A stretch of DNA of 64,000 bases from Fen-183 sp036504335 (GTDB lineage: Bacteria; Acidobacteriota; Thermoanaerobaculia; UBA5066): assembly GCA_036504335.1 (NCBI GenBank), contig DASXVJ010000034.1:79225-143224 (forward strand), in the 5' to 3' direction. Positions 15,922 through 24,411 of this stretch are shown piece by piece (position 1 is the first letter of the stretch; every line of letters starts with the position of its first letter). The notes beneath the pieces are model-generated. The model was not told where the DNA came from. It did no database searches and saw only the letters and a list, made by a program, of their open reading frames with translations. Made by a program: the position numbers and the translations under genes.

Positions 15922-16907
15922 CGGGCCGCGTCCTCCACGATCGTGTTCGTGAGCGTCCCGAGGCCGTCGATCGTGAGGCTCACGACGTCGCCGGGCTTCA
16001 GCCACTGGTCGTGCGTGACCTTCGAGCCGTTCAGCTCGAGGAAACATCCCGTCCCGACCGTGCCCGATCCGATCACCTCGCCGGGCTCGAGCGTGACGCC
16101 GTCGGCGGCGCGCTGCACGATCTCGGCGAACGTCCAGTTCATCTGCGAGACGTCGCCGTGCGAGACGGGCACGTGGTTGACGGTGGCCGACATGGCCGCG
16201 TAAAGCACGTTGCCCTTGTGCGACGGGCGGAGCCGCGCCGCGAGCTCGTCCTTCGTGACGAGCCACGGGCCGAGGCCGGTCGCGAAGTCCTTCCCCTTGG
16301 CGGGCCCGAGGTTGAGCTTCATCTCCTCCATCTGGAGGGCGCGCGCCGAGAAGTCGTTCATGACGCCGTACCCGAAGATCGCGGCGTCGGCCTCTTCGAG
16401 CGTCGGGTTCGTGACGCGCTGGCCAATCACGCAGAAGCACTCCAGCTCGAAGTCCAGCTTCTCGAGGCGGCGGCCGCCGACGCGGAGCTCGCCGGGGCCG
16501 ACGACCGCGAGGGCGTTCGTGAAGTAGAAGACGGGGAAGTCGTCGAACTCCGGGATCATCGGGAGGCCGCGGTTCCTCCGGGCCGTCTCGACGTGCTGGC
16601 GGAACGCGTAGCCGTCGCGGATCGAGACGGGCCTCGGCAGCGGGGCGGCGAGCGTGACGGTCGCCTCGGACCAGAACGCCTCGCGCGGCAGCTCGGAGGC
16701 CATGGCGACGAGGGAGGCCGCGTCGGGGAGGAGCTCGTCCGACTTCCTCACGAAATCGAGCATCGACAGGTTCGCGAAGCGCGGGTGGGCGCGGGCGAAG
16801 TCGAGGATGCGGTCCTCGCCGATCACGGCGCCGATCCTCGGGTGCTTGCGGAGGACGCCCGACTGGGAGGCTTCGCCCTCGGGCGGCATGAACGAGACGA
16901 GCTTCAT
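15918..16907 (-). CDS. Fumarylacetoacetate hydrolase family protein
   Basis: A 329-residue FAH-superfamily enzyme. The metal-binding acidic residues appear in LDFELECFCVIGQ, the substrate loop in YGVMNDFSARALQMEE, and the closing block in EVIGSGTVGTGCF. The N-terminal MKLVSF favours ATG at 16907 over an upstream ATG that would add six residues. Such enzymes hydrolyse fumarylacetoacetate or split acylpyruvates; the long form with an N-terminal lobe resembles true fumarylacetoacetases and acylpyruvases. It is coupled to a DinB-type gene downstream. The plus-strand neighbour starts 52 bases away in the other direction. Confidence 0.85.
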   Translation of the reverse strand: MKLVSFMPPEGEASQSGVLRKHPRIGAVIGEDRILDFARAHPRFANLSMLDFVRKSDELLPDAASLVAMASELPREAFWSEATVTLAAPLPRPVSIRDGYAFRQHVETARRNRGLPMIPEFDDFPVFYFTNALAVVGPGELRVGGRRLEKLDFELECFCVIGQRVTNPTLEEADAAIFGYGVMNDFSARALQMEEMKLNLGPAKGKDFATGLGPWLVTKDELAARLRPSHKGNVLYAAMSATVNHVPVSHGDVSQMNWTFAEIVQRAADGVTLEPGEVIGSGTVGTGCFLELNGSKVTHDQWLKPGDVVSLTIDGLGTLTNTIVEDAAR

Positions 16908-16959
16908 CCCGATGAAGTTATACACCCCGCGCTAACATCGAAGGCACGGAGGGACAGGC

Positions 16960-18000
16960 ATGCCGCGCGCCGTCGGACGCGACCGACTCGCGGTCGAGAC
17001 CCCGGGGCGGGTCCGCCTCGACTGCGACGCTCCGAAGGGTTGGCGTCCCCGCGTGCGGGCGACGCCGACCTCCGCCGAGCACCCCGGAACGGCGGTCGCC
17101 TGGGAAGGGGACTTCTACGAGGTTCTCGAGGTCCGGCCCGGGGCGGCGGGCGTGCAATACGTCCTCGCGCCGTGGGACGAGCGGCACGCGATGCGCGTCG
17201 TGGAGGCGTACAGCGAGGAGGCGGAGGCCGCCCGCACAAGGGAGCGCGCGGACGCGGCGCGCCGCTCGGACCGCCACATCGGGCTCCTCCTGGCCGCGCC
17301 ACTCGTCGGCAGCCTCCCGGGGCACGTCCAGGAGTTCTTCGAAAGGGAATACAACATCCCCGCGCGACGCCTGAGCCTTTCTTCCGCCCTCCCGCTCTGG
17401 ATCGTCGGGTGGCTCGCTCTCGTTCTTCTCCTCGCCTCCGCTGTCGGTGGCGCCGGCGCGCCGCCGTTGCCGGTTCTCCTCTTCGGCGTGTATCTCCTCG
17501 CCGAATCCACGGCCCGTCTCGCCGTGTGCCTGCTGCAAGGACGGGCCATCGGGACTTTCGTCGGCACGCTCGCGTGGGAGGCCTGGAGGCGCCTGAAAGC
17601 CGCTTTCGGAGGAACTCCGTTGCCTGTGGAGCGGGCAACGTGGGAGGTCGAGTCCGACGCGGCGCAGGACGTTCTCGACCGCTACCACGTCGTCGAGCCG
17701 TTCGCGGGCTTGCTGCCCGCCGCCGACCAGGCCCGCCTCTCGGAACGGTTCGACTTCGACGGGCTTCGCTGGGGCCGCGTCGGGGCGATCTTCCTGATCG
17801 TGATGTTCGGACCGCTCGCGCTCAGCTCGGTCCTCGGAGCGATCGCCGCATTCGAGGCCTCCGACATCCTGAAGATCGCGGTATTCGGAGGCGTCGTCAC
17901 CGAACAGGTGATCCGCCTGAGGGCGCTCCGGGCCGGCAGGCTCGCCCCGAGCGTCCTCGGGGTCCTCGTGCGCCCCTTCGCTCGGAAACTCCTCGCCTGA
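16960..18000 (+). CDS. Hypothetical membrane protein
   Basis: A 346-residue protein of unknown family. Residues 1-115 are soluble and contain a beta-rich segment (AWEGDFYEVLEVRPGAAGVQ). Two hydrophobic segments follow at about 144-190 (LPLWIVGWLALVLLLASAV and LLFGVYLLAESTARL), then a soluble stretch, then one or two more near 270-315 (VGAIFLIVMFGPLALSSVL). The start ATG at 16960 has GGAGGGAC before it. It converges on the methyltransferase gene with a single base between. I see no catalytic motif and give no function. Confidence 0.75.
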   Translation: MPRAVGRDRLAVETPGRVRLDCDAPKGWRPRVRATPTSAEHPGTAVAWEGDFYEVLEVRPGAAGVQYVLAPWDERHAMRVVEAYSEEAEAARTRERADAARRSDRHIGLLLAAPLVGSLPGHVQEFFEREYNIPARRLSLSSALPLWIVGWLALVLLLASAVGGAGAPPLPVLLFGVYLLAESTARLAVCLLQGRAIGTFVGTLAWEAWRRLKAAFGGTPLPVERATWEVESDAAQDVLDRYHVVEPFAGLLPAADQARLSERFDFDGLRWGRVGAIFLIVMFGPLALSSVLGAIAAFEASDILKIAVFGGVVTEQVIRLRALRAGRLAPSVLGVLVRPFARKLLA

Positions 18001-18001
18001 G

Positions 18002-18745
18002 TCAGCCGGCAGGCTTCTCGGCCCGGACCACCCGCAGCGGCGGGAAGACGTCGAGGACGTGCGGCCCCGTGTGTGTGACCGTCAGGCCCGCCGCCGTGAA
18101 GGATCGCTCGTAGTCGCCGGTCCGGATGAAGTCCGAGACGAGCGCCACGCCGCCTCTCTTCAGGACGCGGGCGATCTCGTGGCAGGCGTCCGCCCGCCCT
18201 CCCGCGTCCGGGATGTTGTGGAGGCAGACGTTCGAGAGGACGACGTCGAAGGACGAGTCCGGAAACGGCATCGACCGCGCGTCCGCGTGCCGGACCTCGA
18301 CGCGCTCGGCGACGCCCTCGGCCTCCGCGTTCGCGAGGAACGCGTCCGCCGTGTTGCCCGTGAGGTCCTTCGGGCTCCAGACGTCGATCCCGACGGCGGT
18401 GCCGGTCGTGAGCTTCTTCGCGGCGCCGAGCGCGAGGAGGCCGCGCCCGGTGCCGACGTCGAGGACGTTCTCGGCGCCGGTCCACGCGATCATGGCGAGC
18501 ATCCGGTCGCGGTGCCGGAACTTCCCCCACTCCGCATAGAGGATCATGAGCGCGCCTCCGATCAGGCACGCGACGGCGCCGCCCGCGAACATCCCGCGCA
18601 GCTCCACCGTCACGTCCGCGCCCCCGGCGCGGAACGGCCCGACGCGCTGCGGCGCGAAGACGAGGGCGAGGAGCAGGAGACCCGCGATCACGAAGAGATT
18701 CCGGACGACGCCGGGGGCGTCGGTCCCGTAGTCCAGCTTGCGCAC
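18002..18745 (-). CDS. Membrane-anchored class I methyltransferase
   Basis: A 247-residue protein with two N-terminal hydrophobic helices (NLFVIAGLLLLALVFA and GGAVACLIGGALMILY) followed by a methyltransferase domain. The SAM loop reads NVLDVGTGRGLLALGAA, and later motifs are SFDVVLSNVCLHNI and VLKRGGVALVSDF. The anchoring suggests a hydrophobic or membrane substrate, perhaps a quinone or lipid; this is inference. The start lies only 17 bases from the divergent YyaL-type gene, so the two must share a very compact promoter region or overlap in their 5-prime ends. Confidence 0.85.
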   Translation of the reverse strand: MRKLDYGTDAPGVVRNLFVIAGLLLLALVFAPQRVGPFRAGGADVTVELRGMFAGGAVACLIGGALMILYAEWGKFRHRDRMLAMIAWTGAENVLDVGTGRGLLALGAAKKLTTGTAVGIDVWSPKDLTGNTADAFLANAEAEGVAERVEVRHADARSMPFPDSSFDVVLSNVCLHNIPDAGGRADACHEIARVLKRGGVALVSDFIRTGDYERSFTAAGLTVTHTGPHVLDVFPPLRVVRAEKPAG

Positions 18746-18762
18746 GGTGAGATGCTACGACG

Positions 18763-21036
18763 GTGAGCAACCGTCTCGCCGGCGAAACGTCCCCCTACCT
18801 CCTCCAGCACGCGCACAACCCGGTCGACTGGTACCCCTGGGGACCGGACGCCTTCGCGCGGGCTCGCCGCGAGGGCAAGCCCGTGTTCCTGTCGATCGGC
18901 TACTCCTCCTGCCACTGGTGCCACGTCATGGAGCGGGAGTCGTTCGAGAACGCGGCCGTCGCGGACCTCCTGAACGAGCACTTCGTCTCGATCAAGGTCG
19001 ACCGCGAGGAGCGCCCCGACGTGGACGACGTCTACATGACGGCCGTCCAGCTCACGACGGGGCGCGGCGGCTGGCCGCTCTCGGCGTTCCTCCTGCCGGA
19101 CGGCAAGCCGTTCTTCGCGGGCACGTATTTCCCGCCCGAGGATCGGCACGGGCGCGCCGGGTTCAAAACGCTTCTCCTCCGGATCGCGCAGGCCTGGGGC
19201 AACGACCGCGCGGCCCTCGAGGAATCGGCCCGGCAGATCTCCGAAGAGGTCGGGCGCGCGGCCAACCCGGCCGGCCGCGCCGACACGGCTGCCCTGTCGC
19301 GCGACGCGCTGCTTCTGCCGGGCGCCGCGCTCGCGCGCGCTTTCGACCCGCGCCACGGCGGCTTCGGCGGAGCGCCGAAGTTCCCGCCGCACCTCGCGCT
19401 GGAGTGGCTCCTCGCCCGCGGGGCCGGGGGCGACGCCGCCGCGCTCGCGCACGCCGTCGGCACGCTCGACGGCATGGCGCTCGGCGGCATCCGCGACCAC
19501 CTCGGCGGCGGCTTCCACCGGTACTCGACGGACGCGGAATGGCTCCTCCCGCACTTCGAGAAGATGCTGACGGACAACGCCCAGCTCCTCGGCGTCTACG
19601 CCGTGGCGTTCTCGGTGACGGACGACCCGCTCTACGCGCAGGTCGCCCGCGAGACGGGCGACTACCTCCTCCGCGAGATGCGCGGCACCGAGGGCGGCTT
19701 CTACGCCGCGACGGACGCGGACTCGGAGGGGGAAGAGGGAAAATACTTCTGCTGGGACCCGAACCAGATTCGTGACGTTCTGGGCAAGGGAAATGATGCT
19801 GAAGATTTCTTAGAATGGTATTCGGTCAGGGAGGGAGGCAACTTCCTCGAGGAATCGACGGGGCGTGGCAACGGCCTCAGCGTTCTTCACCTTTCTAAGA
19901 AGATCTCCTCTTCACCGGGTGCGGAAGAACGCCTCGCGCCGCTCAGGCACAAGCTTCTCGATGCGCGAGCAAAACGAATTCCTCCCGCCCTCGACGACAA
20001 GCGCGTCGCCGGGTGGAACGCGCTCGCCGTGTCGGGCTTTGCCGTCGCCGCGCGTGCGCTCGGGGAGCCGCGCTATCTCGAGGCCGCGCGCGTCGGCGCG
20101 CGATTCCTCCTGAGCCTGTCACGCCTGCCGGACGGCGTGCTCGCCCGGACGTGGAAGGACGGCGAGGCGAAGATCCCCGCGTTCCTCGAGGACGAGGCGT
20201 TCCTCGCGCTCGCGCTCCTCGACCTCGCGGACGCCGAGGGCCCCGGCGCCGCCGGGATCTGGCACGAAGAGGCGAAGGCGGCCGTGGAGTCGCTCCGCGC
20301 GCGCTTCCGCCGCAGGGACGGCCCGGGGTTCACGTTCTCGGGGACCGGGAACGAGACGCTGCTCTCGAACGGGCGCGACCTCTTCGACAAGGCCGTCCCT
20401 TCGGCATCCGGCGCGGCGGCGCGCGCGCTCGCGCGCCTCGCGCTCGTGACGGGCGACCGCGCGCTTGCGCGCGAGGCGAGAGGCGCCGTGGACGAGGTGG
20501 GCGGGCTCATGGAGCGCTCGCCGCACGGCATGGAGTCGTGGTTCTTCGCGCTGGAGCTGCTCTTCGAGTTCGAGGACAGGTTCGGAGAGGAGAAAGAAAA
20601 GAAGAAGATTTCTTCGAGTGGGAAGAGAAGAGAAGACGAAGAGTCGGGACTGTCGCCGGTGCGCGTCGAGGGGGTGGCCGTCGAGCCGAAGGTCCCGAGA
20701 GGGGAGAAGGGCGCCCTTCGCCTCCGCATTTCGATCGCTCCCGGCTGGCACCTGCAGGGGCCCGACGGCTTACGCGTCGAGGCGTCGGCCGGCTCCGGGG
20801 AATTCACCTTCAAAGAAGTCTTCCTTCCGCCGCCCTCGCGCATCGATGACCCGATCGGCGGCGCCCTCACGGGCTGGCACGGGACGTTCGAAGCAAATCT
20901 CTCCTTCTCCGTCGCCCGGAAGGCGAAGAAGGGAAAGACGGACGTGACGCTGCGCGTCACGTACCGCGCCTGCGGCGAGGGCGCATGCCGGCCGGACGCG
21001 GTGGCGTCGCTGTCGGTCCCCCTCGAGATCGTCTGA
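18763..21036 (+). CDS. YyaL/DUF255 thioredoxin-domain protein with DsbD-like C-terminus
   Basis: A 757-residue protein. Residues 1-165 are the thioredoxin-like DUF255 domain with the hallmark SSCHWCHVM and the preceding PYLLQHAHNPVDWYPW. An alpha-toroid of the six-hairpin type follows to about 600, with GGGFHRYSTDAEWLLPHFEKML. After a charged low-complexity linker (KKKISSSGKRREDEESG) the last 125 residues form a beta-rich domain (APGWHLQGPDGLRVE) resembling the N-terminal domain of DsbD. Usual YyaL proteins end before this. Start is GTG at 18763. A disulfide or sugar-related role is debated for the family. Confidence 0.85.
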   Translation: MSNRLAGETSPYLLQHAHNPVDWYPWGPDAFARARREGKPVFLSIGYSSCHWCHVMERESFENAAVADLLNEHFVSIKVDREERPDVDDVYMTAVQLTTGRGGWPLSAFLLPDGKPFFAGTYFPPEDRHGRAGFKTLLLRIAQAWGNDRAALEESARQISEEVGRAANPAGRADTAALSRDALLLPGAALARAFDPRHGGFGGAPKFPPHLALEWLLARGAGGDAAALAHAVGTLDGMALGGIRDHLGGGFHRYSTDAEWLLPHFEKMLTDNAQLLGVYAVAFSVTDDPLYAQVARETGDYLLREMRGTEGGFYAATDADSEGEEGKYFCWDPNQIRDVLGKGNDAEDFLEWYSVREGGNFLEESTGRGNGLSVLHLSKKISSSPGAEERLAPLRHKLLDARAKRIPPALDDKRVAGWNALAVSGFAVAARALGEPRYLEAARVGARFLLSLSRLPDGVLARTWKDGEAKIPAFLEDEAFLALALLDLADAEGPGAAGIWHEEAKAAVESLRARFRRRDGPGFTFSGTGNETLLSNGRDLFDKAVPSASGAAARALARLALVTGDRALAREARGAVDEVGGLMERSPHGMESWFFALELLFEFEDRFGEEKEKKKISSSGKRREDEESGLSPVRVEGVAVEPKVPRGEKGALRLRISIAPGWHLQGPDGLRVEASAGSGEFTFKEVFLPPPSRIDDPIGGALTGWHGTFEANLSFSVARKAKKGKTDVTLRVTYRACGEGACRPDAVASLSVPLEIV
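19801..19815 (+). repeat. Dispersed AT-rich motif copy
   Basis: GAAGATTTCTTAGAA inside the YyaL-type gene, identical to 12440-12454. Confidence 0.5.
19893..19916 (+). repeat. Dispersed AT-rich motif copy
   Basis: TTCTAAGAAGATCTCCTCTT plus CACC, 78 bases after the previous copy and in the opposite orientation, still inside the YyaL-type gene. Confidence 0.45.
20601..20618 (+). repeat. Dispersed AT-rich motif copy
   Basis: GAAGAAGATTTCTTCGAG in the linker before the DsbD-like domain of the YyaL-type gene; contains the hyphenated palindrome GAAGA-TT-TCTTC. Confidence 0.45.
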
Positions 21037-21039
21037 GCG

Positions 21040-21798
21040 TCAGCCCAGGGCGGCGAAGTACGCCGCCGCCCCGTTCTTCAGGAGCGCCGTCACGTTGTGG
21101 AGGAGGATTCTGTGGCCCATGGCCATCAGCTCCTTCGCCCGGTCGCCCGTCTGTGCGGTCGTCCCGACGAGAAGCCCCGCGTCGAGGACCGTCTTCGTGA
21201 TCCGGTCGACCGCCTGCTCCACCTCGGGCCGGGCGGGCCCGCCGGGATAGCCCATCGCCATCGCGAGGTCGCGCGGGCCGATGATGAAGCCGTCCACGCC
21301 CGGCACCCGCACGAGGTCGTCGAGGAGCTCGACCGCCTCGAGCGTCTCGATCTGAGGGAGAACGAGCGTCTCGTCGTTCACGCGCTCGACGTAGTCCTCG
21401 ATCTTCTCGGGTCCGAGCGTGAAGCGGTTCGCGCGCACCGGTGCGATGCCGCGAACGCCCTTCGGCGGGTACTTCACCGCCTCGACGAGGCGCCTCACGT
21501 CGTCGGTCTCGCGCACGCCGGGCAGCATGATCCCCATCGCCCCGGCGTCGAGGTACTGGAGGATGAGCTTCGCGTCGAGGCCGCGGGGCCGGACGAGGAG
21601 CGTCATCCCCGCGACGTCGCACGCGCGCGCCGCGTCCTCGGCTTCGCGCGGCCCGGCCGTGCCGTGCTCGGTGTCGAGGAGGTAGAGGGAGAAGCCGAGG
21701 AGCCCGAGCGTCTCGAGCGTCGAGGCTTCGACGTTGGGGGAGAGGAGGCCGTGGACGGCCTCGCCGGCCTTCAGCCGGGACTTGAGAGATTTCGGCAT
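21040..21798 (-). CDS. HpcH/HpaI aldolase family protein
   Basis: A 252-residue TIM-barrel enzyme of the class II HpcH/HpaI aldolase family. Key parts are LYLLDTEHGTAGPREAEDAAR with the catalytic region, TLLVRPRGLD, LDAGAMGIMLPGV, LVLPQIETLEAVE with the metal-binding Glu, and GFIIGPRDLAMAMGYPG with the metal-binding Asp. Members cleave 2-keto-3-deoxy acids or 4-hydroxy-2-oxoacids to pyruvate plus an aldehyde in the cytoplasm. Substrate is not predictable. It converges on the YyaL-type gene with three bases between, and about 100 bases separate it from the citrate synthase end upstream. Confidence 0.88.
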   Translation of the reverse strand: MPKSLKSRLKAGEAVHGLLSPNVEASTLETLGLLGFSLYLLDTEHGTAGPREAEDAARACDVAGMTLLVRPRGLDAKLILQYLDAGAMGIMLPGVRETDDVRRLVEAVKYPPKGVRGIAPVRANRFTLGPEKIEDYVERVNDETLVLPQIETLEAVELLDDLVRVPGVDGFIIGPRDLAMAMGYPGGPARPEVEQAVDRITKTVLDAGLLVGTTAQTGDRAKELMAMGHRILLHNVTALLKNGAAAYFAALG

Positions 21799-21904
21799 GG
21801 GAGCCCTCGCGCGGATCGTACCCCCCGAAACGGGACGCCGCCGGGCTTCAGGGCCGCGGCGGCGTCGGGATTCGGGGACGACCGGGAAGCGCCCGGTCCA
21901 GCGC

Positions 21905-23245
21905 TCAGCGTTTCTCGAAAGGCACGACGTGGCGCTCGCCGGAGCCGAGGTAGATCTGGCGCGGGCGGGCGATCTTCTGGTCGTTGTCGGCCATCATCTC
22001 GTTCCACTGCGCGAGCCAGCCCGACATGCGCGGGATCGCGAAGAGGACCGGGAACATGTCGACGGGGAACTTCATGGCCTGGTAGATGAGGCCCGAGTAG
22101 AAGTCGACGTTCGGGTAGAGCTTCCGCTTGACGAAGTACTCGTCCTCGAGGGCGATCCGCTCGAGCTCGAGCGCGATGTCGAGGAGCGGGTTCTTGCCCG
22201 TGACCTCGAAGACCTGCTCGGCCATGTTCTTGATGACCTTGGCGCGCGGGTCGTAGTTCTTGTAGACGCGGTGGCCGAAGCCCATGAGCTTCGTTTCGCC
22301 GCCGGACTCCTTGACCGACTTGATGAACTCCGGGATCTTGGACTTCGAGCCGATCTCGAACAGCATGCGGAGCACGGCCTCGTTCGCGCCGCCGTGGAGC
22401 GGGCCGTAGAGGGCGCCGATGGCGCCGGCCGCCGAGACGTACGGGTCGGCCTCGGAGGAGCCGATCGCGCGCATCGCGTTCGTCGAGCAGTTCTGCTCGT
22501 GGTCCGCGTGGAGGATGAAGAGGATCTCGAGCGCCTTCACGAGAGTCGGGTTGGCGACGTACTTCGGCTCGACCGCGCGGTACATCATCTGGAGGAAGTT
22601 CGCGGTGTAGGAGAGCTCGTTGTCCGGGTACGAGAACGGCCAGCCGATCGAGTGGCGGTACGCGAACGCGGCGAGCGTCGGGATCTTCGCGATGAGGCGG
22701 ATGATCTGCTGCCGGCGCGTCTCGGGCTCGCGGACTTCCTTGGCCTCGGGGTAGAACGTCGAGAGCGCGGACACCGTCGACGCGAGCATGCCCATGGGGT
22801 GCGCGTCGTAGCGGAAGCCCTTCATGAGGCTCTTGATGTTCTCGTGCACCATCGTGTGGAACGTGATGTCGTTCGTCCACGAGTCGTACTGCGCCTTCGT
22901 CGGGAGCTCGCCGTTGACGACGAGGTAGGCCGTCTCGAGGTACGTCGTCTTTTCTGCGAGCTCGGCGATCGGATAGCCGCGGTAGTTCAGGATGCCCTTG
23001 TCCCCGTCGATGAACGTGATCGTGCTCTTGCACGACGCCGTGTTCAGGAACGCGGGGTCGTAGGTCATGAGGCCGAAGTCGGTCGGCTGCTCCTTGATCT
23101 GGCGCAGGTCGATCGCGCGGATCGTCCCGTCCTTGATCGGCAGGTCGTACGCCTTCCCGGTCCGGTTGTCGGTGATCGTCAGGGAATCGCGCATCTTGGC
23201 GGTACCCTCCTGCGCCTTCGTCTCGGGCGCAACCGTCGTCGCCAT
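21905..23245 (-). CDS. gltA: Citrate synthase
   Basis: A 446-residue citrate synthase. The active-site residues are visible: His in LHADHEQNCSTNAMR, His in YGPLHGGANEAV and Asp in MGFGHRVYKNYDPR. The arginine-containing HSIGWPFSYPDNELSYTANF block is also typical. It condenses acetyl-CoA with oxaloacetate in the TCA cycle. The ATG at 23245 has a strong AGGAGG eight bases before it. It is transcribed alone, after a 130-base upstream gap that must hold its promoter. Confidence 0.95.
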   Translation of the reverse strand: MATTVAPETKAQEGTAKMRDSLTITDNRTGKAYDLPIKDGTIRAIDLRQIKEQPTDFGLMTYDPAFLNTASCKSTITFIDGDKGILNYRGYPIAELAEKTTYLETAYLVVNGELPTKAQYDSWTNDITFHTMVHENIKSLMKGFRYDAHPMGMLASTVSALSTFYPEAKEVREPETRRQQIIRLIAKIPTLAAFAYRHSIGWPFSYPDNELSYTANFLQMMYRAVEPKYVANPTLVKALEILFILHADHEQNCSTNAMRAIGSSEADPYVSAAGAIGALYGPLHGGANEAVLRMLFEIGSKSKIPEFIKSVKESGGETKLMGFGHRVYKNYDPRAKVIKNMAEQVFEVTGKNPLLDIALELERIALEDEYFVKRKLYPNVDFYSGLIYQAMKFPVDMFPVLFAIPRMSGWLAQWNEMMADNDQKIARPRQIYLGSGERHVVPFEKR

Positions 23246-23375
23246 ATCTGTCCTCCTCTGGTCCCGGGCTGGGCCTCCGGGTCGTGCCAGAAGAATGGGG
23301 ACGGCAGAACACGCGGGAAATGATGAGGATGCGCTAGTCCTGCAACGATTGTGACGAAATTCACAAGCCCGGCGT

Positions 23376-23846
23376 TCAGGCCCGCAGGATCTTCCGGACC
23401 GCCACGATCTGGCCCACGTGGTACGCCGTGTGGTCGATCGCGAGGAGCACCGATCGCAGGATCGTCTTTCCCGGGTGCCCGGGGATCTCCGCGAAGAGGT
23501 CGGGAGTCGATTCCACGTACTCCTGGAACGTCCTCCGGTCGGCGGCGACGGCCTCGAGGCTCGCCTTCCAGGCCCGTGGCGAGGGGGGCGCCGGCGACTT
23601 CGGCCAGTAGTCCTCGGGCCACTTTCCCGCCACGTACCGGCCGTTTCGGCAGAACTCGAGGAGATCCGACTGGGCGAGGCGGATGTGCTCGAGGAGCTCC
23701 CACGCCGAGTGGGCGAACCCGCGCCGCCGTTTGCCACGGCTGGCCGCGGGCAGGCCTTTCAGAGAGTCTTCGAGGGTGAGATGGGCCTCGTCCCACTCGA
23801 GGACGCGCACGAGGTGCCGGCGGAGGGGGTCATCGGGTACGGCCAT
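23376..23846 (-). CDS. DinB-family protein
   Basis: A 156-residue DinB/YfiT four-helix protein. Metal ligands are expected at His in SAWELLEHIRLAQSDLLEF and at the C-terminal pair in LLAIDHTAYHVGQIVAVR, which is the family signature. An insertion rich in Trp and Pro (WPEDYWPKSPAPPSP) lies between. Activity is unknown; a metal- and thiol-dependent transferase is the family expectation. It is distinct in sequence from the DinB-like protein at 15412. It lies 13 bases after the CBS-domain gene and could be co-transcribed with it. Confidence 0.85.
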   Translation of the reverse strand: MAVPDDPLRRHLVRVLEWDEAHLTLEDSLKGLPAASRGKRRRGFAHSAWELLEHIRLAQSDLLEFCRNGRYVAGKWPEDYWPKSPAPPSPRAWKASLEAVAADRRTFQEYVESTPDLFAEIPGHPGKTILRSVLLAIDHTAYHVGQIVAVRKILRA

Positions 23847-23859
23847 GCCGGGAACGGTA

Positions 23860-24297
23860 TCAGCCCGAGACGCCGTCGTAGCCGAGGTACGCCTCGAGGA
23901 CGTTCACCTCGTGCTCGAGGTCCGCGATCCGCTCCTCCATGACGTGGCGGAGGGAGACCATTCCGACGACTTTCTTCTTCGCGTCGACGATCGGGAGATG
24001 CCGGATGTGGTTCGCCGCCATCTTCTCGGCGGCGGCGGCCTCGTCGCCGGGGGCCGCGATCGAGAGGACGTCCGCCGTCATGACGGCCGAGATGGGCGTT
24101 TTGGCCGGGTCGCGCCGCGCGAGGACGATCTTGTCGAGGACGTCCCGCTCGGAAAAGATGCCCGTCATCTTCTTGCCCTTCATGACGACGACGGCGCCGA
24201 TGCGCTCCTTCACCATGGTCTTGACGGCCTCGAGGACGGTAGCCGTCTCCGGGACCGTGATCGCCGGGCGGGAACTGTTCCGAAGCAGGTTGGCCAT
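23860..24297 (-). CDS. Tandem CBS-domain protein
   Basis: A 145-residue protein made of two CBS domains. The first carries VLEAVKTMVKERIGAVVVMKGKKMTGIFSERDVL-type sequence (seen as GIFSERDVLDKIV), the second HIRHLPIVDAKKKVVGMVSLRHVM. Such stand-alone pairs bind adenine nucleotides and act as energy or redox sensors. ATG at 24297 is chosen over an upstream in-frame start. The region just upstream carries TGCATCAAGGCCGG on the coding strand, which also occurs upstream of the gene at 34515. A second CBS protein lies beside nrfA at 49829. Confidence 0.88.
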   Translation of the reverse strand: MANLLRNSSRPAITVPETATVLEAVKTMVKERIGAVVVMKGKKMTGIFSERDVLDKIVLARRDPAKTPISAVMTADVLSIAAPGDEAAAAEKMAANHIRHLPIVDAKKKVVGMVSLRHVMEERIADLEHEVNVLEAYLGYDGVSG

Positions 24298-24411
24298 GGC
24301 GGACTCCTCTCGCAGGCTCGCGCCTGAGGTCAATCTGGGAGCCGCCGGGGGAACCGGCCTTGATGCAAGTGGACTAGAGAGCGCAAGCCAGCCCCACTGC
24401 CGTCGACCCGC

